A DNA stretch of 64,000 nucleotides, from assembly GCF_900182655.1 (NCBI RefSeq), contig NZ_FXTC01000014.1, positions 58,676 to 122,675 on the forward strand. The letters run 5' to 3'. The position numbers and the translations under genes are program-made. Below the pieces are notes generated by a model that searched no databases, was not told the DNA's origin, and saw only the letters and a list, made by a program, of their open reading frames with translations. Source of the stretch: Chryseobacterium rhizoplanae. Its GTDB lineage: Bacteria; Bacteroidota; Bacteroidia; Flavobacteriales; Weeksellaceae. Of this stretch, positions 40,598 through 48,274 are shown piece by piece; the stretch's first letter is position 1, and the number at the start of each line of letters is the position of its first letter.

Positions 40598-41896
40598 TCA
40601 GACCTGGTATCCAAGAAGCTTTCTGATTTGATAGAAGAATCTTTCAATCAATCGGAGATCTTGCGTTACGATCTCTGCGCTGCCTCTGAGTTCTTTATCG
40701 AATGTAAGCGTTTTGTTATAGCTGGTTTTTAATCCTTTTGGCAAAATAACATCTACGTAATAGTTACCTTTATCATCAGGAATAAGAGAGATATTCTGTA
40801 CTTTTCCTTCGATGATTCCGTACTCCTGGAATCGGTAGTTGTCAAGTTTAATCAATACTTTTTCACCAGGAATTATTTTTCCTGAGTTGGTTGTAGGAAC
40901 AGACATTCTGCCTACCAGCTGCTCTTTATTTTTAGGAAGGATAGAAAGGATAGGTTCACCCACTTTTACAAACTGATTTTCACCAAAAAATTGCTGGAAG
41001 CTGGCAATACCATCCGTAGATGATATGACAAGGTAATTCAGTTCCCACTGTTTTAAAGATTTTCTCAGTTGCTCCAGGAGCTGTAAAGTTTGTGAAGAGT
41101 ATGTAATTCTGTCTTTTTCTGTGTTAATTGCGGTTCCGCTTTTAGTTTTGTTAAGATTGGAAATACCCTCATCCATTTGTGAAATGGTGATGTTAAGATT
41201 TTCAAGATTTTGCTGGGCCTGAAGATATTTGATCTTTTCATTTTCAAGTTCCATAGCTGAAATAACTCCCTGATTGAAAAGTTCCTGAGACCTGTTGAAG
41301 TTTTTCTTGGTCAGATCATATTTTATAGACTCCAGGTTTTTCTGTTGTTTTAAGGTAGCTATTCTTACGCGGTATTCAGAAATACTCTGATTGGCTGCCA
41401 GGTTTTCCGGAGCATAAGGTTGTAATCTTGTAAAAAGGGCTTCATCCTGAAATGCTTTTGCAAAACTGTTGTATTCGCCCTGTAATTCTCCCAATTTGAA
41501 CCTTGAAGCCTGGGCAAGAGGGAAGTTATATAAATTATCAGGAGTAATGGAGTCTATCAGCTTTTTAAGCTCTAGAATGTCCTTATAATTGGCCGCAGAC
41601 TGCATGACCATCAGAACATCATTCTTTTTAACTTCCTGGTGGTCTTTTATGAATATTTTTTCAATTTTGGAACTTGTCCTTGCTTCGATCTTCTCCGGAG
41701 GATTCTGTGAAGTTACAATAATAGGTGCCGGTACAAACTCCGGATATTTTATAATGTAACTCATTAAGAGAATCAACAGGAGAATAATAAATATAACGGT
41801 ATTTCCCCAGCGTATCATCCAATGAGGAGGCTGGGTAAGAATATCCTGTACGCTTTCTGAGCGGAGTTCAATATTGTCTAAAACGTCTTCTTTCAT
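40598..41896 (-). CDS. HlyD-type membrane fusion protein of the peptide exporter
   Basis: A 432-residue adaptor with a single N-terminal transmembrane helix (WGNTVIFIILLLILLMSYII, about residues 30-49), a biotinyl-lipoyl-like half (PPEKIEARTSSKIEKIFIKD), a long coiled-coil hairpin (about 115-270) and a C-terminal beta-barrel region (GRMSVPTTNSGKIIPGEKVL). It would link the inner-membrane ABC exporter to an outer-membrane channel not encoded here. It is the last gene of the minus-strand operon, 45 bp after the peptide gene. Confidence 0.9.
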   Translation of the reverse strand: MKEDVLDNIELRSESVQDILTQPPHWMIRWGNTVIFIILLLILLMSYIIKYPEFVPAPIIVTSQNPPEKIEARTSSKIEKIFIKDHQEVKKNDVLMVMQSAANYKDILELKKLIDSITPDNLYNFPLAQASRFKLGELQGEYNSFAKAFQDEALFTRLQPYAPENLAANQSISEYRVRIATLKQQKNLESIKYDLTKKNFNRSQELFNQGVISAMELENEKIKYLQAQQNLENLNITISQMDEGISNLNKTKSGTAINTEKDRITYSSQTLQLLEQLRKSLKQWELNYLVISSTDGIASFQQFFGENQFVKVGEPILSILPKNKEQLVGRMSVPTTNSGKIIPGEKVLIKLDNYRFQEYGIIEGKVQNISLIPDDKGNYYVDVILPKGLKTSYNKTLTFDKELRGSAEIVTQDLRLIERFFYQIRKLLGYQV

Positions 41897-41912
41897 TTTT
41901 CTAAGATAAAAT

Positions 41913-41935
41913 TTCCCCCAATATTTCAGGGGGAA
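41913..41935 (-). terminator. Attenuator-like hairpin between peptide and HlyD genes
   Basis: TTCCCCC and GGGGGAA pair around a 9-bp loop in the 45-bp gap, followed on the minus strand by AATTTTAT. The U-tract is weak, so partial termination or mRNA protection is likely rather than a full stop. Confidence 0.5.
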
Positions 41936-41941
41936 TATAAT

Positions 41942-42136
41942 TTAACCAAATGGGCAATTCCCGTCGTACCACGATGGTGGTGAAGTATCTGCATCCGGTG
42001 GACATGCAATATGATGGACACGGCATGGCATCCAGCTGCCAAGACACCAGGAACCACAACAATTGTTGTCCGGAATAACTACACCTCCGCTGACAAATGC
42101 CAGATCTTTTCTCGAAAGTTTTTTTAGATTTTTCAT
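41942..42136 (-). CDS. Cysteine-rich peptide with double-glycine leader
   Basis: A 64-residue precursor. The leader MKNLKKLSRKDLAFVSGG ends in Gly-Gly, the cut site of C39 peptidases. The 46-residue core has six cysteines (NNCC, SWC, MPC, IAC, GNC), and tryptophans and prolines. The cognate C39 exporter starts upstream and the adaptor follows, with a VKOR-DsbA protein able to make the disulfides. The leader start and upstream block match those of the orphan peptide at 19218. The mature role is unknown: bacteriocin, signal and toxin are all possible. Confidence 0.9.
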   Translation of the reverse strand: MKNLKKLSRKDLAFVSGGVVIPDNNCCGSWCLGSWMPCRVHHIACPPDADTSPPSWYDGNCPFG

Positions 42137-42156
42137 GATTAAAATTAGTTTTTGTT

Positions 42157-42180
42157 TTTCCTACTCTATAAGCTTTTCGG
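42157..42180 (-). promoter_or_regulatory. Conserved upstream block of the leader-peptide gene at 42136
   Basis: Read on the minus strand it starts CCGAAAAGC and ends TAGAGTAGGAAA, matching 19174-19197 at 23 of 24 positions and again 20 bp before the ATG. It lies in the 60-bp gap after the exporter gene, suggesting that the peptide has its own promoter or leader element inside the operon. Confidence 0.8.
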
Positions 42181-42196
42181 TTACGCTATAGGTTTA

Positions 42197-44392
42197 CTAG
42201 CTTCCTAATTCAAGCTGGTTTCTTACAAGCCTGTAATATTCTCCTCTTAAATCTACAAGGTCTGCATGACTGCCTTCTTCTACAACTTTCCCCTGATCCA
42301 GCACAATGATTTTATCCGCATGTCTTACTGTAGAAAGTCTGTGGGCAATAACTACCGCTGTTTTTCCTTTGAAGAACTGTTCAAGGTTTTCCATGATCAC
42401 TTTCTCGTTATTGGCATCCAGTGCTGATGTAGCTTCATCAAACAAAATATATTCAGGAGATTTATAAACGGCTCTTGCAATGAAGAGTCTCTGTTTCTGA
42501 CCACCGCTGACTCCAACACCTTCATTTCCGATTTTCGTATTATAACTTAATGGGAGACTTTCAATAAATTCTTTGATATTCGCTATTTCTACAGCACGTC
42601 TCAGTTTCTGTTTGTCAATATGATCTTCACCTACAGCAATGTTATTGGCAATAGTATCGTTGAATACATAGCCTTCCTGCATTACCACTCCGCAATGATC
42701 TCTCCAGTATCTTGGCGAAATATTCTTCATATTGGTGCTTCCGATTCTGATTTCACCCTGATCAGGGTCATAAAACTTCATTAACAGTTTCAACAGGGTT
42801 GTTTTTCCACTTCCACTGGCTCCCACAATAGCTGTAGTCTGCTGATAAGGAATTGTAAGGCTTAAATTCTCAAAAACCGGAACATCAGAACCAATATAGC
42901 GGAATGACATATCTCTGATCTCGATGTCTTTCTTTGGAACATCTGTAACGTACTGCTCATTTTTATCTTCCTCATCATCTTTATCATGAATCTCTCCTAA
43001 TCTTTCAAGGGAAATCTTAGCATCCTGAGTCTGCTTGATAAAGTCGATAAGCTGAAGAAGAGGGCTGTTCAGCTGTCCAATGATATATTGTACAGAAAGC
43101 ATCATCCCTAAAGTAAGGTTACCGCTTAAAACCAGTTTTGCAGAAAGGAAACTTACCAGAATATCTTTCATCTGGTTGATAAAGTTCCCTCCAACAGACT
43201 GCCATTGCTCTAATGAAAGAGATTTTATTCTGATTTTAAACAGTTTTACCTGAAGAAATTCCCAGTCCCACCGTTTTTGTTTTTCAGCATTATGCATTTT
43301 GATTTCCTGCATACCGTTGATAAGCTCAATCACTTTACTTTGTTCCTGAGAGACCTGTGAGAACCTTTTGTAATCAAGTTCTTTTCTTTTTTTCAGGAAG
43401 AAACTGATCCAGCCAATATACAATACCGCTCCAACAAGGTATACAATGAATAATCTGTAATCATAAAACAGCAATACAATACTGAAGATGATAAGATTCA
43501 CCAGGGAAAATAAGGTATTTAACGATGAGCTGGTAAGCAGCTGTTCGATTCTGTGGTGGTCATTGATTCTCTGCATGATGTCTCCTGTCATCCTTGTATC
43601 AAAGAAGCTTATAGGAAGCCTCATAAGTTTGATGAAGAAATCGGAGATGATGGAAATATTAATCCTTGCTGAAAGATGGAGAAGAATCCAGCTTCGTATG
43701 GTTTCTATTCCCATTCTTCCGAGGAACAGCATAATCTGTGCAAGTAAAACTACATAGATAAAATTAATATCCTGGTTCTGGATACCCACGTCTACAATAC
43801 TTTGGGTAAGAAACGGGAATATAAGGGATAATAAACTTCCTCCCAGAAGCCCTATGGCCAGCTGGATGACAAGTGTTTTATATTTAAGGAGATACTTAGA
43901 AAGAAACGTAAAACTGGCCTTACTTTCTTCAGCATCAAATTCTGTCTGGAAAAATGCAGGAGTTGTTTCAAGAATCAGAACAATTCCTTCTTCTGTATTT
44001 TCGTTTGCATTTTCTCCGATCCAGGATTTGATAAACTCTTCTCTTGTATAAGTGATCAGCCCATAACTGGGATCCGAAATATATACTTTATTATTTTTGT
44101 CAATTTTGTATACCACAACAAAATGGTTTTTATTCCAGTGTGCTATACAAGGGAAAGGAACCTCTTCTGTAAGGGTATTGAAATCAATCTGGACTCCCAT
44201 TGACCGGAATCCGAGGTTTTCTGCTGCATCGCTTAGTCCAAGAAGGCTGCTTCCTTCACGTGTTGTTTCGGAAAGGTTACGGATCTGCTGCAGGGATATA
44301 CTTTTACCATAATACTTACTTACGATCCTGAGACATGTAGGGCCGCAGTCTTTGGTATCTGGTTGCTTATAAAAAGGAAACTTTTTTTTCAA
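42197..44392 (-). CDS. C39-peptidase-containing ABC exporter
   Basis: A 731-residue bacteriocin-type exporter that cuts leaders and pumps the core out. The C39 domain (1-135) has catalytic Cys16 in TKDCGPTCLRIVSKYYG and histidine/aspartate in HWNKNHFVVVYKI and YISDPSYGL. Six transmembrane helices (about 165-450) follow, then the ABC ATPase: Walker A VGASGSGKTTLLKLLMKF, signature VSGGQKQRLFIARAV, Walker B YILFDEATSALD and the H-loop VIAHRLSTV. Length is normal for the family. It acts in the inner membrane with the HlyD-type adaptor at 40598. Confidence 0.96.
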   Translation of the reverse strand: MKKKFPFYKQPDTKDCGPTCLRIVSKYYGKSISLQQIRNLSETTREGSSLLGLSDAAENLGFRSMGVQIDFNTLTEEVPFPCIAHWNKNHFVVVYKIDKNNKVYISDPSYGLITYTREEFIKSWIGENANENTEEGIVLILETTPAFFQTEFDAEESKASFTFLSKYLLKYKTLVIQLAIGLLGGSLLSLIFPFLTQSIVDVGIQNQDINFIYVVLLAQIMLFLGRMGIETIRSWILLHLSARINISIISDFFIKLMRLPISFFDTRMTGDIMQRINDHHRIEQLLTSSSLNTLFSLVNLIIFSIVLLFYDYRLFIVYLVGAVLYIGWISFFLKKRKELDYKRFSQVSQEQSKVIELINGMQEIKMHNAEKQKRWDWEFLQVKLFKIRIKSLSLEQWQSVGGNFINQMKDILVSFLSAKLVLSGNLTLGMMLSVQYIIGQLNSPLLQLIDFIKQTQDAKISLERLGEIHDKDDEEDKNEQYVTDVPKKDIEIRDMSFRYIGSDVPVFENLSLTIPYQQTTAIVGASGSGKTTLLKLLMKFYDPDQGEIRIGSTNMKNISPRYWRDHCGVVMQEGYVFNDTIANNIAVGEDHIDKQKLRRAVEIANIKEFIESLPLSYNTKIGNEGVGVSGGQKQRLFIARAVYKSPEYILFDEATSALDANNEKVIMENLEQFFKGKTAVVIAHRLSTVRHADKIIVLDQGKVVEEGSHADLVDLRGEYYRLVRNQLELGS

Positions 44393-44580
44393 AATTACTA
44401 GTCATTATAAAATGCCGTCAACGGGTGACGACATTTACTTTAATTCAATTATATTTCAATGAAATGGTAAACCGGAAATAGTCCCATGGTCACTGTTTTT
44501 CTACTCTTTTTACATCTTGTCAGATGTGGTTTTTGTTTTTCCTAAGATAGTGAAATTTTCAAATGAATAATATTTATTTA
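44393..44580 (-). other. Gap with degenerate copies of the leader-peptide upstream block
   Basis: On the minus strand TAGGAAAAACAAAAAC (44529-44544) is identical to the sequence at 42148-42163 before the leader peptide; a second degenerate word (GAGTAGAAAAA, within 44496-44512) follows. An ATG 22 bp after the first copy is followed at once by TAA. No peptide gene remains; it could be the scar of a lost one. Confidence 0.5.
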
Positions 44581-46095
44581 CTAAATCTCATCATCTTCTA
44601 TTAATTCATCAATAAAGAACAAAATATCTTCACGATCATACTTGTCAGGGAATTGGTATCCGTTGATGATAAAAATAGGGGTGAAGTTTAATCCTGCGTT
44701 ACTGTTTTCAATAGACATCTCAACTAGCGGACTCAGGTTTTCCGATGTTACATTTCCTCCGGAAAGAGCATTGATTTTACTTTCGTCCTTAGTTTCAAAC
44801 CATTCTTCTACAGCGTGTAGAAACTCTTTTTCAGGCTTGTTATAATAGATATGAGTTAAGTCTGAAATAAGTTGAGTATACTTTTCAGGAGCTCTTTCAG
44901 GGCTGTAATTAAATCTCATTTGTAAAGAGATATTATCAGGATATTTTTCCAAAAGACCTTCTGCCAGTTTATGAGCATCTTTACAGAAACCACAATATGG
45001 ATTGGAAACGATAGAAATGCGAAGTTTAGCGTCATTTTTTCCAACAGCAAAAGTTTCAGTATTCTGGAATTCGATTTTTGGATTCTGTTCCATCTGATTT
45101 TTGAAAAGCTCATAATTTCTTTTGAATCTAAGGTTTTTTGCATTAGACTTTTGAAGAGCCTCTTTTTGCTCAAGAAGAGTATTAAAATAAATAACAGCAG
45201 AGAATACCAGAGCCCATAGAATACCAGTTAATAAAAGTGTTCCCACACTGAAAGAAAGGTTCTCAAAAAATAAACTGCTTACTACTATCTGTGCAACAAG
45301 GATTGAAATAATCAAAAGGCAAACTCTGCAAAACGTTTTTTCTACAAAAGCCTGAATGTATAGAGAATACCCTATGGCAAGGACAGAAACAAAGGTAAAT
45401 CCTTTTACAATATAAGCTGTAGCCGGTAAAAATAATCCCAGCACTGCAAGTCCTGCAAAATAGATCAGAGAAAAGTCTGCAAACTTTAAACCCAGAATAC
45501 TGGTCTTATCCTGCTTTATAATTTTATCACATGAGTTGGCTGTCTGGCTGGCAGCAGCACTTCCGCCACCGCAGATACTTCCGATTACAGTAGATGTATT
45601 TCCGAATTTCTGATTGAAGATTTCCAGTGAAATATAAACTCCAGCCAAAGAAAGAAGATTGAATAAGGCTTCATAAATGGATTGGCTTATCAATGAGTAA
45701 ACAAGAACAGCGGCAAAAATTAAATAAAGAACCGGTTTGAAATTGAAGGCCAGTTTATTTTCTGCATTTTCGGTTTTTTCAAATAATAGTACAAAATCAG
45801 TTGATTTGGTATAAAGTTCTTCTTTACCGAAGGTTTTTGCTTTTTCTGAGTATACTGAATAATTGCTACCTGACTTTTTTACGAGAGAAAATGAATTTTC
45901 AACAATGGCAATAAATTCTTCCGGAAGTTCATCCCAATATTCTTTGTCAAGTTCATAAGCATCATTTTTCACCCCCATAAAGTTAAGCGTGTCACTGAAA
46001 GCCAACGCAGATGGATAATTGGGATGTGAGTTGAACTGGAAAATAAATTCCTGTTTATCTAGTTTTAGGTGGTTAATTAGTTTGTCAAAAATCAT
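44581..46095 (-). CDS. Fusion protein: C39-like domain, VKOR and DsbA-like thioredoxin
   Basis: A 504-residue membrane oxidoreductase, probably making disulfides in the exported peptides. Residues 1-110 resemble a C39 peptidase fold (SHPNYPSALAFSDTLNFMGV; YSEKAKTFGKEELY) without catalytic cysteine or histidine. Residues about 120-310 form a VKOR domain with several helices, a loop cysteine (ANSCDKII) and the active-site pair FCRVCLLII. The C-terminal thioredoxin/DsbA part has VSNPYCGFCKDAHKLAEGLL and cis-proline LNFTPIFIINGYQFP. It is first in the operon, with a good promoter upstream. Confidence 0.9.
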   Translation of the reverse strand: MIFDKLINHLKLDKQEFIFQFNSHPNYPSALAFSDTLNFMGVKNDAYELDKEYWDELPEEFIAIVENSFSLVKKSGSNYSVYSEKAKTFGKEELYTKSTDFVLLFEKTENAENKLAFNFKPVLYLIFAAVLVYSLISQSIYEALFNLLSLAGVYISLEIFNQKFGNTSTVIGSICGGGSAAASQTANSCDKIIKQDKTSILGLKFADFSLIYFAGLAVLGLFLPATAYIVKGFTFVSVLAIGYSLYIQAFVEKTFCRVCLLIISILVAQIVVSSLFFENLSFSVGTLLLTGILWALVFSAVIYFNTLLEQKEALQKSNAKNLRFKRNYELFKNQMEQNPKIEFQNTETFAVGKNDAKLRISIVSNPYCGFCKDAHKLAEGLLEKYPDNISLQMRFNYSPERAPEKYTQLISDLTHIYYNKPEKEFLHAVEEWFETKDESKINALSGGNVTSENLSPLVEMSIENSNAGLNFTPIFIINGYQFPDKYDREDILFFIDELIEDDEI

Positions 46096-46109
46096 GTTAA
46101 TATTTTTAT

Positions 46110-46140
46110 CTAAAATACACAGATGTTTTAAATATACAAA
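46110..46140 (-). promoter_or_regulatory. Promoter of the peptide-export operon
   Basis: On the minus strand TTTG (46137-46140), a 19-bp spacer and TATTTTAG (46110-46117) fit the consensus with one mismatch. The ATG of the first gene is 15 bp downstream of the -7 box. Confidence 0.6.
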
Positions 46141-46376
46141 AATTTTTTTCTTTTATTAGTGAGATATAAATGACTGTAGGTAGATTTGATTTGACTTTCA
46201 ATATTTTATTTCACAAAATTTGAGTTCCAAATTTTATCCTGAGATATGATATTCTCATAAAATTTTATGGCTTATCACTGCTTTAGAGTAAAATTTATTC
46301 ATAGAATTTAAAGCAAAGAGTTTTAGCTGGGAATAATGAATTTTCAGATGAATTATTTTTGAGGTAAGGTCCAGCT

Positions 46377-46440
46377 CCCGCAGGCAGGTATTTTAAAGTT
46401 TTCATGGATATAGTTTTACATAAAATTTTACCTGCGGGAA
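46377..46440. repeat. Inverted repeat in the non-coding region
   Basis: CCCGCAGG on the left and CCTGCGGG on the right are perfect complements, about 50 bp apart, with A/T-rich extensions (TTTTAC and TATTTTA). It could be a small mobile-element relic or a structured RNA. Confidence 0.45.
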
Positions 46441-47087
46441 ACAATGGAGCCTTGCTTTTGTAACAAAGTGTATTGTGTTTTTACCTGGAGCAAAGATGCG
46501 TCTGTAGGCTTCATAATCCAAGAAAAGTATGTCGGAATTGACAAATTTTGGGTTCTTTATTTGCCGGATTAAAATTGGATTTTTAAAGTAGTGTGTTGAT
46601 TTGTAGTGTTTTGGTGTTGGGTGTGTGAAATATTATAAAAAGCTAAAAAATGTAATATTGTGCCTTTAAAGAATATATACAAAGGATCTTTTTTATGTTT
46701 TCCTGTTGATTTTTTGCAGGGGAGTTTATACCTTTCTCACGTTATCTGAAAATTCCTGTTTAAAAAAATGGAAAAATTGAAACAATAAGTCTATTATTTT
46801 CTGATCAAAATATCTTGAAATTTTTGAATATAAATAGTAGAAATATACCATCAAATATAGCAGATAACTCCAATTTTTAAAACGGTAAAAACAGGGTAAA
46901 AACCGAATATTTTTTATTTAAACAAATGTTTGATTCTATGGTGATTTAATAGGCTATACGGGCTTAAATGGTGTTTTTCATATCAAATAATAGTATTGAT
47001 TGCGATTTGTAATGATGTAGTGTAAACTCAAAAAAACTTAAAAAATCATAAAGTTTTCATAAAGTTTTAAAAAAGGATGTAAATGTT

Positions 47088-47117
47088 TTTGTATTTATAA
47101 AATATGTCGTACTTTTA
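47088..47117 (+). promoter_or_regulatory. Promoter of the candidate small RNA
   Basis: TTTG (47088-47091), an 18-bp spacer and TACTTTTA (47110-47117) make a near-consensus promoter. A direct 11-bp repeat (CATAAAGTTTT twice, 47047-47068) just upstream could bind an activator. Confidence 0.6.
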
Positions 47118-47121
47118 CATC

Positions 47122-47210
47122 GCCTTGAATGAGGGAACAAGTCAAGGTAATAAATTTTTTTTCATCATTTGTGTTTTTAGAATCGTATCGCCTGATACGA
47201 TTCTTTTTTT
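47122..47210 (+). ncRNA. Candidate small RNA of about 90 nt
   Basis: Starting near 47122 the RNA would begin with a hairpin (CCTTGA/TCAAGG, loop containing GAGGGAACAAG), then an A/U-rich single-stranded stretch, and end in a strong terminator (47179-47210). No open reading frame of note lies inside, and the next gene is on the other strand, so the RNA would stand alone. Rfam was not searched; Flavo-1 is the first family to compare. Confidence 0.55.
47179..47210 (+). terminator. Strong terminator at the end of the candidate small RNA
   Basis: AGAATCGTATC and GATACGATTCT form a perfect 11-bp stem around GCCT, followed by seven T. On the other strand it could also end the DUF3810 gene. Confidence 0.85.
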
Positions 47211-47212
47211 AT

Positions 47213-48274
47213 TTATTTTTCATAGTTTAAGAGAAGATCTATAAAGTAAGAATAGGTGACAGAGCCTTCCTGCTGATTGCTTTTCAGAAAGAGATTATTG
47301 GTGTATCCAAAAAAGTCATCCAGCCAACCCTGATGGCTTAGCACAAAGCTTTTTTCATACAGCCGGTCTCTTTTCATGGCAGGAGAGTATTGATGAAGAA
47401 CCTTCTTGACGAACTCCGGATCTTCCTCCACAATGAATCTTAAAAGGCTTTTTAAAGTGAAAAACTCAGTACTATATCTTAATTCCTTATTACTGGAATG
47501 AACTCCTATTAAATACCCCACAAAATTAGCCTCCTGTTCTCTGGCAAAACCAAGCTGATGGGAACTTTCATGAGCGGTTGTGAAAGGGATGAATGTAGAA
47601 GGTAATTCAGCGTTATACTGAGCTTCAGCAGTAAAAGGATTGTAATATCCCAAAATACCAGTAAAACTCATTACATTTTTGAATAAGCTGGGTTTAATAT
47701 CCAAAATCTGAGGTGCCTTTTTATTGGAAATATAAGAAGGTAATTTTGCCTGTTGATGCAGGATTTCCTTTTGTATAGAAATAAGATTCGTAATGATGAA
47801 CACGCCTTTGTTATCTTCACGGACTGCCTGCCTGGTTGCTTTGCATTTTTCGAGATAAGCAAGAGCCAGTTTCTTGGCTTTTTCCATATCCGGCTCTTTC
47901 TGGCTGGAAAGTTTCTTAATAACAGGAGTCTGGAAATACAGCATTCCCCAAAAGATCTGATAGATAAAGTAAAAAATATTAATGATGATCAGAATCCTGA
48001 GCATAGAATCATGTCTCCGATGCTTTCTGAACAGCAGGATGAAATAATATAGAAGAAAAGCACCCAGTACAATATATATAAGATCTCCCATAGAAAATGG
48101 AATCCAGCTGAACAATGCCTGGTGCGTTTCTTTTTGAAGTTCAAAAAAGTTTTCAAAAAACGAGATCATCACCCCGGATTTTGAGCAGACATAAAACAAA
48201 AGAAATTGGGCAAGTAATACACCTGCCCAAAACCTTTTCTTTTTATATATTGTTTTCGTTATATTAATGACCAT
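47213..48274 (-). CDS. DUF3810 membrane metallopeptidase-like protein
   Basis: A 353-residue protein with three N-terminal helices and a large soluble part containing a zinc-peptidase motif: TTAHESSHQLGFAREQEANF (HExxH with a downstream glutamate). This is typical of DUF3810, a family of unknown function. I start at ATG 48274 (MVINITKTIYKKKRFWAG), which overlaps the MFS gene by 11 bases; an earlier ATG at 48301 would give nine more residues. It is last in a four-gene minus-strand unit. Confidence 0.88.
   Translation of the reverse strand: MVINITKTIYKKKRFWAGVLLAQFLLFYVCSKSGVMISFFENFFELQKETHQALFSWIPFSMGDLIYIVLGAFLLYYFILLFRKHRRHDSMLRILIIINIFYFIYQIFWGMLYFQTPVIKKLSSQKEPDMEKAKKLALAYLEKCKATRQAVREDNKGVFIITNLISIQKEILHQQAKLPSYISNKKAPQILDIKPSLFKNVMSFTGILGYYNPFTAEAQYNAELPSTFIPFTTAHESSHQLGFAREQEANFVGYLIGVHSSNKELRYSTEFFTLKSLLRFIVEEDPEFVKKVLHQYSPAMKRDRLYEKSFVLSHQGWLDDFFGYTNNLFLKSNQQEGSVTYSYFIDLLLNYEK

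Larger units (their letters stand above)
46096..47212. other. 1.1-kb largely non-coding region
   Basis: I see no convincing gene on either strand. It contains the promoter of the export operon (46110-46140), an inverted repeat with CCCGCAGG/CCTGCGGG arms (about 46377-46440), a tandem 11-bp repeat CATAAAGTTTT (47047-47068), and a promoter-hairpin-terminator set (47088-47210) that looks like a small RNA gene. The rest is AT-rich sequence without features I can name. Confidence 0.6.
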
